A DNA stretch of 64,000 bases from Lutispora thermophila DSM 19022 (lineage in GTDB: Bacteria; Bacillota; Clostridia; Lutisporales; Lutisporaceae). Shown in pieces: positions 43,537 to 53,020 of the stretch (the stretch's first letter is position 1; each line of letters starts with the position of its first letter). Where the stretch lies: NCBI RefSeq assembly GCF_900142105.1, contig NZ_FQZS01000011.1:1-64000 (forward strand), given 5' to 3'. The position numbers and the translations under genes are program-made. Below the pieces are notes generated by a model. That model had not been told where the DNA came from. It saw nothing but the letters and a program-made list of their open reading frames with translations, and searched no databases.

Positions 43537-43815
43537 ATGTATTACTTAAAGAATTATATGGAAGAGGTAGTAGATTCAAAGATTGATCTAGTGCTTAATT
43601 CTATGGATGTTTGTAAATGTGACAAATGCAAACTAGATATTAAAGCTATCGCTTTGAACAGCTTGTCACCTCATTATGTTGTTACCGATAAGGGTAACTT
43701 GTATTCAAAACTGAAAGAGATGGAAGCTCAGTTTGAAGTAGATATTGAAACAGCAATAATTAAAGCTGCTATGACAGTGAGCAATAATCCTAGGCATCAA
43801 GATGGTGAAGAATAG
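43537..43815 (+). CDS. ComFB-family protein
   Basis: A 92-residue ComFB domain protein (LKNYMEEVVDSKIDLVL, MDVCKCDKCKLDIKAIALNS, LSPHYVVTDKG). The Cys cluster CKCDKC probably binds zinc. ComFB was named from the B. subtilis competence operon; in cyanobacteria ComFB-type domains bind cyclic nucleotides and control pilus motility. Its place at the end of the pilus genes suggests a pilus regulator. AAGGGGGATAAAT precedes ATG 43537; it overlaps aroK by one base. Confidence 0.85.
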   Translation: MYYLKNYMEEVVDSKIDLVLNSMDVCKCDKCKLDIKAIALNSLSPHYVVTDKGNLYSKLKEMEAQFEVDIETAIIKAAMTVSNNPRHQDGEE

Positions 43816-44345
43816 TGAATATTATACTGGTAGGTTTTAGTGGGGCTGGAAAGACCACTGTTGGAAGAGAGATTTCAAAATTAGCAAATATGGGATTTAT
43901 AGATACAGATACTCTGATTGAAAGAAGATCAGGCCTTATCATTCAAGACATCTTCAAATACTATGGTCAAAGATATTTTAGATATGTTGAAAAAGAAATT
44001 ATTAATGAACTACGTTTTACAAAAAATAAAGTTATATCTACTGGTGGAGGTGCTTTTATCAGCAAAAATAATATTGAGAACCTAAAAGCTACAGGCGTTG
44101 TATTTTTCCTTAATGCATCCATGGATACAATATTGAGAGAAGGAACTCCAGCTAACAGACCTTTATTAGTAAATGAAGACAGAATCATGATTGAAAAACT
44201 ATATAATAGTAGAATGCCTTTTTATAAGAAAGCAGATTATGAGTTATATATAGACAACAAGACACCTTATACTATAGCAAAAGAAATAATAAATATTTTC
44301 TGTTCTTATAGAAAAAATTATGGTAATATTAAAGAGAGTTTTTGA
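43815..44345 (+). CDS. aroK: Shikimate kinase
   Basis: Phosphorylates shikimate in aromatic amino-acid synthesis. 176 residues with P-loop LVGFSGAGKTTVGREIS, the shikimate site DTDTLIERRSG with YFRYVEKEII, and ISTGGGAFI. The lid Arg is in GTPANRPLL. Start GTG 43815 overlaps the ComFB stop. The rest of the shikimate genes are not in the window. Confidence 0.93.
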   Translation: MNIILVGFSGAGKTTVGREISKLANMGFIDTDTLIERRSGLIIQDIFKYYGQRYFRYVEKEIINELRFTKNKVISTGGGAFISKNNIENLKATGVVFFLNASMDTILREGTPANRPLLVNEDRIMIEKLYNSRMPFYKKADYELYIDNKTPYTIAKEIINIFCSYRKNYGNIKESF

Positions 44346-44360
44346 GGAGGAATAATAGTT

Positions 44361-45425
44361 ATGGAGAGGTTAGATAGGATTAGGGATATTTTAAAAACCA
44401 TTGGAGCAGATGGCATAATTACATATTCACCAGAAAACAGAAGATATCTATCTGGTTTTACAGGAACTACCGGATATGTAATTATTGGTAAAAAACAAGC
44501 TGGTTTTATTACCGACTTCAGGTATACTGAGCAAGCTGCTAAGCAATGTAAAGGCTATGAAATCATAAAAAATGAAAATCCATTAATTGAGTATTTAGCC
44601 GATACAATAAAAAAGTATCACATCAATAATCTCGCCTTTGAAGATGATTACATGACCGTTGATTTTTACGAGAGGTTGAAAGAAAACATTAACGGTATTA
44701 AGATGATTCCTTTAAAAGAATCTTCAGGAGAAATAAGAATTATTAAAGATGATGAAGAGCTTAAAAATATAGCAAAAGCTGCTGAAATTGCAGACTTGGC
44801 TTTTACTCATATACTGGACTACATAAAGCCAGGAGTTGCTGAACTTGATATTGCTTTGGAACTTGAATATTTTATGAAAAAAAATGGTGCTTCAGGAAAT
44901 TCCTTTGAGCCTATTATTGCTTCTGGTCAAAGATCTTCAATGCCTCATGGAGTTGCTTCAGATAAGAAAATAAATAATGGAGACTTATTGACCATGGACT
45001 TTGGATGTGTATATAATGGATATTGTTCGGATATGACAAGAACAATTGTTGTTGGTAAGGCTAATGAAGAACAGAAGAAAATATATGATATCGTTCTTAA
45101 AGCCCAAAATGAAGCTTTGCTACATATTAAACCAGGAGTTTCAGGAAAGGATGTAGATAAGGTCGCAAGGGATATAATAAGCGAGGCAGGATTTGGTGAC
45201 AATTTCGGACATGGGCTAGGTCATGGAGTTGGCTTAGCTATACACGAAGAACCTAGACTCTCACCTTTAGGCAACAGAATCTTAGAAAAAAACATGGTAG
45301 TAACTGATGAACCAGGCATCTATATCCCAGGATTTGGTGGTGTAAGAATAGAAGATTTAGTTGCAGTTGGTGAAAACGGACCAATAGTATTCAGTAAATC
45401 ACCTAAGGAGCTTATTGAGTTGTAA
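44361..45425 (+). CDS. pepP: Xaa-Pro aminopeptidase (M24B family)
   Basis: A two-metal peptidase that removes N-terminal residues before proline. 354 residues with the creatinase-like N-terminal domain ([18 protein letters not shown]) and the pita-bread domain carrying the five ligands: [18 protein letters not shown] (two Asp), [17 protein letters not shown] (His), TDEPGIY (Glu) and GVRIEDLV (Glu). GAGGAGG precedes ATG 44361. It stands before efp, a common Firmicutes arrangement; EF-P helps make proline-rich proteins. Confidence 0.93.
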   Translation: MERLDRIRDILKTIGADGIITYSPENRRYLSGFTGTTGYVIIGKKQAGFITDFRYTEQAAKQCKGYEIIKNENPLIEYLADTIKKYHINNLAFEDDYMTVDFYERLKENINGIKMIPLKESSGEIRIIKDDEELKNIAKAAEIADLAFTHILDYIKPGVAELDIALELEYFMKKNGASGNSFEPIIASGQRSSMPHGVASDKKINNGDLLTMDFGCVYNGYCSDMTRTIVVGKANEEQKKIYDIVLKAQNEALLHIKPGVSGKDVDKVARDIISEAGFGDNFGHGLGHGVGLAIHEEPRLSPLGNRILEKNMVVTDEPGIYIPGFGGVRIEDLVAVGENGPIVFSKSPKELIEL

Positions 45426-45480
45426 TTTTTATGCTCTTAGAGGTAATAATAAATTTAGATGGTATATAGGAGGTAATTAT

Positions 45481-46038
45481 ATGATATCAGCAGGTGAATT
45501 TAGAAAAGGTTTAACTTTTGAAATGGATGGGCAAGTATATGTTGTTGTAGATTTTCAGCATGTAAAGCCTGGTAAAGGAGCTGCATTTGTAAGGACAAAA
45601 ATAAAAAATATTATGACTGGTGCTGTTATTGAAAAATCTTTTAACCCTACCGACAAATATCCTAAAGCTCATATAGAAAGAAAAGAAATGCAATATCTAT
45701 ATGAAGATGGCGGTTTGTATTATTTCATGGATAATGAAACATATGAACAGATACCTTTAAATAAGGAACAAGTTGAAGATGCTATTATGTATTTAAAACC
45801 CAATGATACAGCTATAATCAAATTCTATAAAGGAGAAGCTTTTTCTGTTGAAGCCCAGAACTTTGTAGAATTGGAGGTCACTCATACTGAACCAGGTTTC
45901 AAAGGTGATACTGCTACTGGTGCTACTAAGCCTGCCACATTAGAAACAGGTATTGTAATAAATGTTCCATTATTTATAAACACAGGGGATAAAATTAGGG
46001 TGGATACAAGAACTGGTGAATATATGGAAAGGCTTTAG
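45481..46038 (+). CDS. efp: Translation elongation factor P
   Basis: Relieves ribosome stalling at proline runs. 185 residues with the KOW-like N-terminal domain, the loop [13 protein letters not shown] (Lys/Gly tip), and OB domains ([37 protein letters not shown]). ATG 45481 follows TAGGAGG; the longer open frame upstream overlaps pepP and is not used. Confidence 0.96.
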   Translation: MISAGEFRKGLTFEMDGQVYVVVDFQHVKPGKGAAFVRTKIKNIMTGAVIEKSFNPTDKYPKAHIERKEMQYLYEDGGLYYFMDNETYEQIPLNKEQVEDAIMYLKPNDTAIIKFYKGEAFSVEAQNFVELEVTHTEPGFKGDTATGATKPATLETGIVINVPLFINTGDKIRVDTRTGEYMERL

Positions 46039-46073
46039 TGGAATAATAATAGAAAAAGAAGGAGATGAACCCT

Positions 46074-46478
46074 ATGGAATACCTATATGAAAGAGTTGCT
46101 TACCTGAGAGGTTTAATTGAAGGCCTAGGCATAGAAGAAAACAGTAAAGAAGGAAAGGTAATCACAAACATCATTGAAGTTCTTGGCGATTTTGCTGATG
46201 CTATAAATGAGCTGTATGATTCCCAAGAAGAATTAAATGATTATGTTGAAGCTATTGATGAAGACCTCTCCAGTGTAGAAGATGAGCTCTATGAAGATGA
46301 TGAAGATGATTATGATGATTGTGAGTTTATCGAAGTAGAATGTCCTCATTGCAATGAATATGTATATTTGGATGAAGAAGTTCTTGATAAGGGAGAAGAA
46401 GTTCTTTGCCCAAATTGCCATGAACCAATTGAAATAGATATGGAATGTTGTGATGATGATTGCTGCTGTGATCATTAA
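46074..46478 (+). CDS. CD1247-family zinc-ribbon protein
   Basis: A 134-residue clostridial protein of unknown function. The N-terminal helix pair (MEYLYERVAYLRGLIEGLGI, VITNIIEVLGDFADAINELYD) is the CD1247 domain; an acidic linker (YEDDEDDYDDCEF) leads to a zinc ribbon CPHCNEYVYL with VLCPNCHEPI, then a Cys/Asp-rich tail. ATG 46074 follows AAGGAG by 9 bases; ATG 46065 lies inside that site. It is normally found between efp and spoIIIAA, as here, but an IS now lies behind it. Confidence 0.88.
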   Translation: MEYLYERVAYLRGLIEGLGIEENSKEGKVITNIIEVLGDFADAINELYDSQEELNDYVEAIDEDLSSVEDELYEDDEDDYDDCEFIEVECPHCNEYVYLDEEVLDKGEEVLCPNCHEPIEIDMECCDDDCCCDH

Positions 46479-46497
46479 TCAGTTATAGCTTTTAAGG

Positions 46498-46538
46498 GGC
46501 TGTTGCACAACTAACAAAAAGTTAGTTGCGCAGCAGCC
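46498..46538 (+). terminator. Hairpin at the left end of the IS
   Basis: 18-base arms 46498-46515 and 46521-46538, complementary except three mismatches, around AAAAA. It overlaps the left inverted repeat and would stop or slow readthrough into the transposase. Confidence 0.6.
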
Positions 46539-46605
46539 ATCTTAATTTGTCCAAAAACGAAAAATACGAGTCCCGAAGAACCCGTAAATCCGGTATAATT
46601 AAGTT

Positions 46606-48209
46606 ATGTCACCTACAAAACTATACAATAAAAATTATACAGAATTTAATGGATGTTATCAATTGGTTTTACCATTAAATTTTGAGGTATTTATTCCTGA
46701 GGATGATTCAGTACGACTGCTAAGCCACATATTGGAGGGATTAAATTACTATAAGTTATACGGGGTATACTCTTCCATCGGAAGAAATCCAGCAGTTGAA
46801 CCTAAAATCCTATTCAAAGTTTTAACATACGCATATATGAATAATATCTATTCCAGCAGAAAGATTGAAACCGCCTGCAAAAGAGACATAAACTTTATGT
46901 GGCTCTTAGCTGGTCATAAGGCTCCAGATCACTCTACAATTGCAAGATTTCGCAAGGAGTTTTTACCAGCAGCAGTGGACGATCTATTCTATCAGTTGGT
47001 GAGCTACTTACATAATGCTGGAGAAATCCAATTTGAAAATCTCTTTGTTGATGGCACAAAAATCGAAGCAAATGCCAATCGCTACACCTTTGTATGGAAG
47101 AAGGTTGTGAATAAGAACGAAGCCAAGATGTTTGATAAAATCCAAAGTTGCATACAAGAAATTAACCTTGATTACATGACTGATTTTGCAGTTGAGAAGG
47201 GAAATGTCTCAGAAGTACTACAAAAGATTCTTATCTATCTGGATGAAAAGAAAGAAAAGGAACAAGTACAATTTGTCCATGGTATTGGAAAAAGGAAAAC
47301 TAAGCTTCAAAAGTATTATGAGAGAATAAAGAATTTCAAAGAGCGCCAGGAAAAATATAATGCCTGCAATAAATTATTTGAAGGAAGAAATAGCTATTCC
47401 AAAACAGATCCAGATGCAACCTTTATGCATATGAAAGACGACCATATGAGAAATTCACAACTAAAACCAGCATACAATGTGCAGATAGCTGTGGAGAGCG
47501 AGTATATAACTGGAATAGGAATATTTCAAGATAGAAGTTATGCAACAACCCTTATTCCCCTTTTAAAGGAGATGGAAGCCATACTTGACAAAAGTACAAG
47601 AACATCATAGCAAATTCAGGCTATGAAAGCGAAGAGAACTATCTGAAATTGGAAGAAAATGAGCAAAAGGCCTATATCAAACCTCAGACCTATGAAATAT
47701 GGAAAAAAAGCAGCTTTAAGAAGGATATAAGCAAAAGAGAAAACATGACATATGACGAAGAAAAAGATGAATACACTTGTCATAATGGGAAAAAGCTCAA
47801 AGTAGTTGGAATCAAACATCGTAGCTCTGCCTCAGGTTACATTTCAGAGATAACAATATATGAGTGTGAAGACTGTAGCGAGTGCCCATACAAAGTTAAG
47901 TGTACAGAGGTACAGGGAAATCGACGGATGCAGGTATCAAAGACATTTATAGAAAAAAGGATGAAATCTTATAAGAACATCATGAGTAAGGAAGGTATTA
48001 AGCTTAGGATAAATCGCTCAATACAGGTAGAAGGAGCCTTTGGGGTATTGAAAAATGATTATGGCTTCAATGGATTTTTAACACGTGGGAAAAACAGTGT
48101 AAAAACAGAATTTCTTATGCTGTGTTTTGGATACAATATAAATAAATTACATGCAAAGATTCAGAATGAGCGTTGCGGAAATCATTTGCATGACATAAAA
48201 ACAGCCTAA
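46606..48209 (+). pseudogene. IS1182-family transposase with one-base frameshift
   Basis: The first frame (46606-47610) has the family N-terminus ([48 protein letters not shown]) and catalytic Asp in [20 protein letters not shown] and the region [20 protein letters not shown]. At 47590-47593 a run of four A replaces an expected five; the second frame then continues [20 protein letters not shown] and has the catalytic Glu in IQVEGAFGVLKNDYGFNGF, ending at 48209. One deleted A explains it, so the element is dead or the assembly has an error there. Confidence 0.88.
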
Positions 48210-48256
48210 AAAGTTGACTGAAAACTATAGGTTTATTAAGTATACCCAAAAACAAG

Positions 48257-48306
48257 AAATCAGTGAGAGCTAAAACATTTAGAAAAGACTCTCACTGATT
48301 TTTTTA
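48257..48306 (+). terminator. Terminator of the IS transposase
   Basis: AAATCAGTGAGAG (48257-48269) pairs with CTCTCACTGATTT (48289-48301), followed by more T. It lies within the IS right end. Confidence 0.85.
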
Positions 48307-48415
48307 TTAATTTCAATGATAAAGGGAATGTAGCTCCCTACTTTAAAAGTAGTTTTGCGACACTCCCTTTTTTATTCTTTTTATTCTTAAAACGTAATTT
48401 TTTAATAATAGCTAT

Positions 48416-48423
48416 CATATTAT
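48416..48423 (+). promoter_or_regulatory. Probable sigma-E-type -10 of the spoIIIA operon
   Basis: CATATTAT about 40 bases before spoIIIAA, in the place where sigma-E promoters stand. It is 47 bases from the IS right end, so the promoter survived the insertion. The -35 near 48393 (AACGTAAT) is not clear. Confidence 0.45.
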
Positions 48424-48461
48424 TAGTACAAATCTAATAATTATTTAAGGAGAGGACAAAC

Positions 48462-49433
48462 TTGCAAAATAACAAAACAATTGATGAAATCATGAATTTT
48501 TTACCACCAAAGATTCAATGGCTTTTAAGTAGATGTATAAGCGATCATATCCTCAATGTTGAGGAAATTAGACTAAGACTTAACAAACCGCTGATAATAT
48601 CAGGTAGTAATTGGGATTTTTTTATTGATAGCAATGGTTTTTTGACAAAAGATATAAAAAATGCTTATGTAACAAGCAAAGATGATATAAAAAAGGCTTC
48701 AGAAATAATACAAGGTTTTTCTGTATATTCTTTTGGAGAAGAATTGAAAAACGGTTACATAACTATACCAGGAGGTCATAGAATAGGAGTTTCCGGCAAG
48801 ACTATTCTAAATAATGGAAATGTTAAAATTATCAAAGACATTTCCTTTATCAATTATAGAATAGCCAGAGAGATCATCGGAGCAGCTGATAAAGTTATAC
48901 CTTATGTTATTGACCCAACTTCAACAATATATAATACTTTAATAATTTCACCACCTCAGTGTGGTAAAACCACTCTGCTAAGAGATATGATTAGACAGTT
49001 AAGCAATGGAATAAAAACTCTCAATATTAAAGGTTTCAAAATAGGTTTAGTTGATGAAAGATCAGAAATAGCAGCCTGCTTTTTAGGCGAACCAAGGAAC
49101 GATGTTGGTATAAGAACCGACGTGCTAGATGCCTGCCCAAAGGCTCAAGGCATAATAATGTTAATAAGATCTATGTCCCCTGATATTATAGCAACAGACG
49201 AAATAGGAAAAGATGAAGACGCTCAGGCATTAATGGAAGGAGCTAATGCAGGGGTAAAAATTATTACAACCATGCATGGATGTGATATTGATGACCTACA
49301 TAGAAAAATAGAACTGAAAAAAATACACAGTAATTATTTCCAAAGGATAATTGTACTTGGAAAAAGCAAAGGAGTAGGTACAATAGAAAAAATATATGAT
49401 AGGGAGGGAAAAATACTTTACTTAAGTACCTAG
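48462..49433 (+). CDS. spoIIIAA: Stage III sporulation protein AA, secretion-type ATPase
   Basis: ATPase of the SpoIIIA-SpoIIQ channel joining mother cell and forespore. 323 residues, with the N-terminal EEIRLRLNKPLII and YGYITIPGGHRIGV-type region (here NGYITIPGGHRIGVSGKTI), Walker A ISPPQCGKTTLLRDMIRQL, GLVDERSEIAACF and Walker B SPDIIATDEIGKDEDAQAL. Start TTG 48462, after AAGGAGAGG. First gene of the eight-gene operon. Confidence 0.95.
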   Translation: MQNNKTIDEIMNFLPPKIQWLLSRCISDHILNVEEIRLRLNKPLIISGSNWDFFIDSNGFLTKDIKNAYVTSKDDIKKASEIIQGFSVYSFGEELKNGYITIPGGHRIGVSGKTILNNGNVKIIKDISFINYRIAREIIGAADKVIPYVIDPTSTIYNTLIISPPQCGKTTLLRDMIRQLSNGIKTLNIKGFKIGLVDERSEIAACFLGEPRNDVGIRTDVLDACPKAQGIIMLIRSMSPDIIATDEIGKDEDAQALMEGANAGVKIITTMHGCDIDDLHRKIELKKIHSNYFQRIIVLGKSKGVGTIEKIYDREGKILYLST

Positions 49434-49450
49434 CAGGAGGTGAATAGTAT

Positions 49451-49969
49451 ATGTTAAAAGGTATAGGTGCTTTATTGATAATTATCTCGAGTAGTTTGCT
49501 CGGGATACTAATATCAAGTAAATATAGCATAAGACCTAAGGAAATAAGAAAATTAAGGTTTTCACTTCAAATGCTTGAAACAGAGATTGTTTATGGTTCT
49601 ACTCCTATTCCCTATGCTTGTTATAATGTAGGCTGCAAGAGTGATAAGCCATGGAAAGATTTTTTTATGAGAGTTTCTGAAAATCTTCTTAAAAGAAAGT
49701 TCTTCAGTTTGGAAGAAGCTTGGAATGATGCAATAGTAAATAGCCTTAAAAATTCATACCTAACCTCAGCGGACAAAGAATTGCTTAGAAATTTTGGAAG
49801 AGTAATTGGTAAATCAGATACAGAAGATCAGAAAAAACATTTCAAATTGATTTATGCCCAATTGGAACACCATGAAAAAATTGCAGAAGATGAAAAAGCA
49901 AGAAATGAAAAAATGTATAAAAGCATGGGCTTTTTATTGGGTGCAGCAATATTAATTATACTGGTATAA
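49451..49969 (+). CDS. spoIIIAB: Stage III sporulation protein AB
   Basis: Membrane protein of the SpoIIIA channel, similar to GspF/PilC platform halves. 172 residues, with membrane helices at both ends (GIGALLIIISSSLLGILIS; SMGFLLGAAILIILV) and the conserved KEIRKLRFSLQMLETEIVYG, TPIPYA, then FGRVIGKSDTEDQKKHF. AGGAGGTG precedes ATG 49451. Confidence 0.93.
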   Translation: MLKGIGALLIIISSSLLGILISSKYSIRPKEIRKLRFSLQMLETEIVYGSTPIPYACYNVGCKSDKPWKDFFMRVSENLLKRKFFSLEEAWNDAIVNSLKNSYLTSADKELLRNFGRVIGKSDTEDQKKHFKLIYAQLEHHEKIAEDEKARNEKMYKSMGFLLGAAILIILV

Positions 49970-49982
49970 TGGAGGTTTACAT

Positions 49983-50177
49983 ATGGATGTAAATTTAATT
50001 TTTAAAATTGCAGCTATTGGTATTGTCATTGCAGTATTGAATAATGTGCTAATTAAATCAGGTAGGGAAGAGATGGCCATGATGACTACTCTAACAGGTA
50101 TAGTAGTTGTATTGATGATGGTAATTAGTTTAATAAGTCGTCTTTTTGATACAGTAAGAACCATGTTCCAATTGTAG
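49983..50177 (+). CDS. spoIIIAC: Stage III sporulation protein AC
   Basis: 64-residue protein with two membrane helices (LIFKIAAIGIVIAVLNNVLI; MMTTLTGIVVVLMMVISLI) and the family stretch KSGREEMAMMTTLTG. It pairs with SpoIIIAD in the channel. GGAGG precedes ATG 49983; it ends directly at the ribosome site of spoIIIAD. Confidence 0.93.
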   Translation: MDVNLIFKIAAIGIVIAVLNNVLIKSGREEMAMMTTLTGIVVVLMMVISLISRLFDTVRTMFQL

Positions 50178-50186
50178 GTGAGAAAA

Positions 50187-50573
50187 ATGGATATCATTCA
50201 AATTGTTGCATTAGGAATTATAACAGCAGTTTTATCCACTATACTAAAGGAAAATAAGCCTGAGTTTGCTATAAAATTAAGCATAACAGCAGGTTTGATC
50301 ATATTTGTTTCTTTGCTTGGAAAATTCAATCAGATCCTTGAAGTTTTAAAAGGATATGCAATAAAAGCCAATATAGATATTCTTTATTTTTCAACTATAT
50401 TAAAAGTCATAGGAATAGCTTATATCACAGAATTTGGAGCACAAGTATGTCGAGATGCAGGAGAAGGTTCAATAGCTTCTAAAATAGAGTTTGCAGGAAA
50501 GGTTTTGATTATGGCAATAGCAGTACCTATTTATGCAGCCTTGTTTGACATAATATTAAAAATCATGCCATAA
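50187..50573 (+). CDS. spoIIIAD: Stage III sporulation protein AD
   Basis: Membrane protein with about four helices, 128 residues from ATG 50187 (behind AGGTGAG; GTG 50178 is part of that site). Family motifs LGIITAVLSTILKENKPEFA and IAYITEFGAQVCRDAGEGSI, then ASKIEFAGKVLIM, are clear. Together with AC it forms the membrane base of the channel. Confidence 0.93.
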   Translation: MDIIQIVALGIITAVLSTILKENKPEFAIKLSITAGLIIFVSLLGKFNQILEVLKGYAIKANIDILYFSTILKVIGIAYITEFGAQVCRDAGEGSIASKIEFAGKVLIMAIAVPIYAALFDIILKIMP

Positions 50574-50586
50574 AAGGTGATTTAAC

Positions 50587-51744
50587 ATGAGAAGAACTTT
50601 ATTTATAATGTGTTTCTTATTGCTGATGACAATTAACGTACATGCTGATGATACTGAGAATATCATAAATGAGCAACTAAATCAACTAGAATTAGATGAG
50701 TTACAAAGGTTTGCAGATGACATAGTTTTGAATTCAGAAGGTCTGATCCCCGAAATAAAGATAAAAGATTTTGTAAAAACACTATATAAAAATCCAGAAG
50801 CAATATCCTTTAAAGAAATATTAAATAGATTATGGGTATTTACCTGGAAAGAACTTATGTTGAATATAGACCTTTTAGGCAAAATAATTATATTATCTGT
50901 CTTTTGCGCTTTGCTTCAAAATCTTCATAAAGGATTTGATAATGAATCTATAGCTATACTTGCCTACAATACATGCTATGTAATAATTATTATAATAGCC
51001 ATTGGAAGTTTTACTGTTGTGAGTAAACTTTGCATAAATACTATAGATAAAATGGTAAGTTTTATGCAATCACTTCTTCCTACACTAATCACATTGCTAT
51101 TGACAGTAGGTGGTATAACATCATCATCCTTGTTTCAGCCAATAGTCTACACATCTTTGACTTTTATAGCAACAGTTATAAAAACCATAATTATACCTAT
51201 GATAACGTTATCTGCTGTTTTATCTATAATCAGCAATATATCTAATAAAGTAAAAATCACCAAGCTTGCTTCTTTAGTAAGGGGTATTTCTGTTGGCTTA
51301 TTAGGTATATTACTTACAATTTTTACAGGAATAATATCAATTCAAGGATTAGCTGCTTCATCTTTAGATGGCTTAACTGCAAAAACAGCCAAATTTGCTG
51401 TAGATAGCTTTATACCTATAATTGGAGATTTTTTATCAGAAGCCTTTGATACTGTAGTAAGCTGTTCATTGATAATCAAAAATGGAATAAGTATTATAGG
51501 CCTAATTATATTGATGTTAATTTGCTTGCTACCGATAATAAAAATTTTTTCTATTTTCGCCATATATAAGATTTCAGGAGCATTAATTCAACCTATTATT
51601 GATAATGAATTGGTACAGTGCATGAGTGATATAAGCACATCAATATTTATAATGCTGTGTTGTGTTGTAGCTGTTGGAATATTATTTTTTATATCAATAA
51701 CCATAATCATGTGTATTGGGAATATGACAGTTATGTTGAGGTAG
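50587..51744 (+). CDS. spoIIIAE: Stage III sporulation protein AE
   Basis: Large polytopic membrane protein, 385 residues, with a signal peptide (TLFIMCFLLLMTINVHA), a soluble N-terminal stretch (FKEILNRLWVFTWKE) and about seven helices. Conserved pieces include SFMQSLLPTLITLLLTVGG, FTGIISIQGLAASSLDGLTA and KTAKFAVDSFIPIIGDFLSE. AAAGGTG precedes ATG 50587. Confidence 0.94.
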   Translation: MRRTLFIMCFLLLMTINVHADDTENIINEQLNQLELDELQRFADDIVLNSEGLIPEIKIKDFVKTLYKNPEAISFKEILNRLWVFTWKELMLNIDLLGKIIILSVFCALLQNLHKGFDNESIAILAYNTCYVIIIIIAIGSFTVVSKLCINTIDKMVSFMQSLLPTLITLLLTVGGITSSSLFQPIVYTSLTFIATVIKTIIIPMITLSAVLSIISNISNKVKITKLASLVRGISVGLLGILLTIFTGIISIQGLAASSLDGLTAKTAKFAVDSFIPIIGDFLSEAFDTVVSCSLIIKNGISIIGLIILMLICLLPIIKIFSIFAIYKISGALIQPIIDNELVQCMSDISTSIFIMLCCVVAVGILFFISITIIMCIGNMTVMLR

Positions 51745-51753
51745 GTAATTCAT

Positions 51754-52386
51754 ATGATGGAGTTTATAAGAAATTGGATTATTAATATTGTAATTGTTAT
51801 CATTTTTTTAACTATAACTGATATCGTACTACCAGAAGGCAGTGTGAAAAAGTATATAAAAGTCATAATAGGAACTTTTGTTTTGCTCACCATAATTCAG
51901 CCCTTAATAAATATATCAGATGTATCTAGTAACTTTCAAAAAAGTTATCTTGAAACAAGTATCATATTAAACGGAGAAAAGGAATTAATTGACAAAGAGG
52001 TTTTAAGCAGCTATCAAAGCATGAAAGCCATAGATATATATGAATCCAAGTTAAAAGATCAAATAGCATCAGCAATATCCTATAAAACATCAATCAATAA
52101 AAATAATATAAATATTGTTTTAGATATAAATAAAAATCAACATAGCAATGAGTTTGGATCAATAAATAACGTATCAATTACTCTGAATACCCATAAAGAA
52201 GTAAACAATATAGAAAAGGTAAAAAAAGTAGATATCAGAGAAAAGGAAAAGGTAATTTATGTGAAAGAAGAAGAATATAATTTCAATGAAAAGACATTAA
52301 CTGATGAAATAAAAAATATGCTAAGTGAAATACTCGGCATAAAAAGAGATAAAGTACAAGTAAAACTCTTGTTTGTGAAAGATTAG
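51754..52386 (+). CDS. spoIIIAF: Stage III sporulation protein AF
   Basis: 210 residues: two N-terminal membrane helices (IINIVIVIIFLTITDIVLP; VIIGTFVLLTIIQPLINI) and a ring-building-motif-like domain facing the intermembrane space. The segment MLSEILGIKRDKVQVKLLF near the end is typical. The start is one of two adjacent ATG codons (51754 or 51757) after GAGGTAGG. Confidence 0.9.
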   Translation: MMEFIRNWIINIVIVIIFLTITDIVLPEGSVKKYIKVIIGTFVLLTIIQPLINISDVSSNFQKSYLETSIILNGEKELIDKEVLSSYQSMKAIDIYESKLKDQIASAISYKTSINKNNINIVLDINKNQHSNEFGSINNVSITLNTHKEVNNIEKVKKVDIREKEKVIYVKEEEYNFNEKTLTDEIKNMLSEILGIKRDKVQVKLLFVKD

Positions 52387-52397
52387 GGGGTTTAAAT

Positions 52398-53009
52398 ATG
52401 AAAATACTAGAATGGCTTAAAGAAAAAATAATGTTAGACAATAATAAAAAATTGCTCAACAATTTAGTAATTCTCCTTTGTATGGGCATTACATTGATTA
52501 TAGTAGCAAATTTTTATAATGATATAGTTTATAAGAATGAGAATCCCATGGCAGAAAACAAGAGAGACAGCAATCAATCAATTGATACATATAATTTTAA
52601 CAACAAGGATGAATATGGATCTGAAATTCAAGAACAGCTTTCAACTATACTAAGTAAAATATATGGAGCAGGAAAAGTATCTGTAATGATTACATATGAG
52701 AGCGGTAAGGAAATAGTAACACAAAAAGATAAATCCATCGTTGATAAGGTTACAGATGAAAAAGATACTGACGGAGGTACAAGAATAATTAATGAATCTA
52801 GTATAGACGATAAAACAGTAATGGTTAACCAACCAGGTGGAAGTTCTCAACCTGTGGTGGTGAAGGAAATCAATCCTGAAATCAAGGGGGTAATAGTAGT
52901 AGCAGAGGGTGCGTGGGATTCAAAAGTTAAATTAAAAATTAGTGAGGCTGTACAAACAGTCCTTGATATTCCAGCATACAGAGTAACTGTACTTGAAACT
53001 AATAAATAG
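52398..53009 (+). CDS. spoIIIAG: Stage III sporulation protein AG
   Basis: 203 residues; a single membrane helix (LLNNLVILLCMGITLIIVA) and an extracytoplasmic ring-building domain (EQLSTILSKIYGAGKVSVMI with TYESGKEIV, PEIKGVIVVAEGAWDSKVKL). AG assembles into a large ring in the channel, like secretin-associated rings. TTAGGGGG precedes ATG 52398. Confidence 0.93.
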   Translation: MKILEWLKEKIMLDNNKKLLNNLVILLCMGITLIIVANFYNDIVYKNENPMAENKRDSNQSIDTYNFNNKDEYGSEIQEQLSTILSKIYGAGKVSVMITYESGKEIVTQKDKSIVDKVTDEKDTDGGTRIINESSIDDKTVMVNQPGGSSQPVVVKEINPEIKGVIVVAEGAWDSKVKLKISEAVQTVLDIPAYRVTVLETNK

Positions 53010-53020
53010 GGGGTATAATC

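Larger units (their letters stand above)
46494..48369 (+). mobile_element. IS1182-family insertion sequence, frameshifted
   Basis: About 1.88 kb with imperfect terminal inverted repeats at 46494-46513 and 48350-48369 (16 of 20 match). The left end continues in a hairpin (46498-46538) that can block outside transcription. It lies between the CD1247-family gene and spoIIIAA. A clear target duplication was not found because both flanks are T-rich. Confidence 0.85.

Noticed and set aside
46480-48380. Target-site duplication of the IS1182 element
   Set aside because: Both flanks are runs of T and A, so any short repeat would be by chance.
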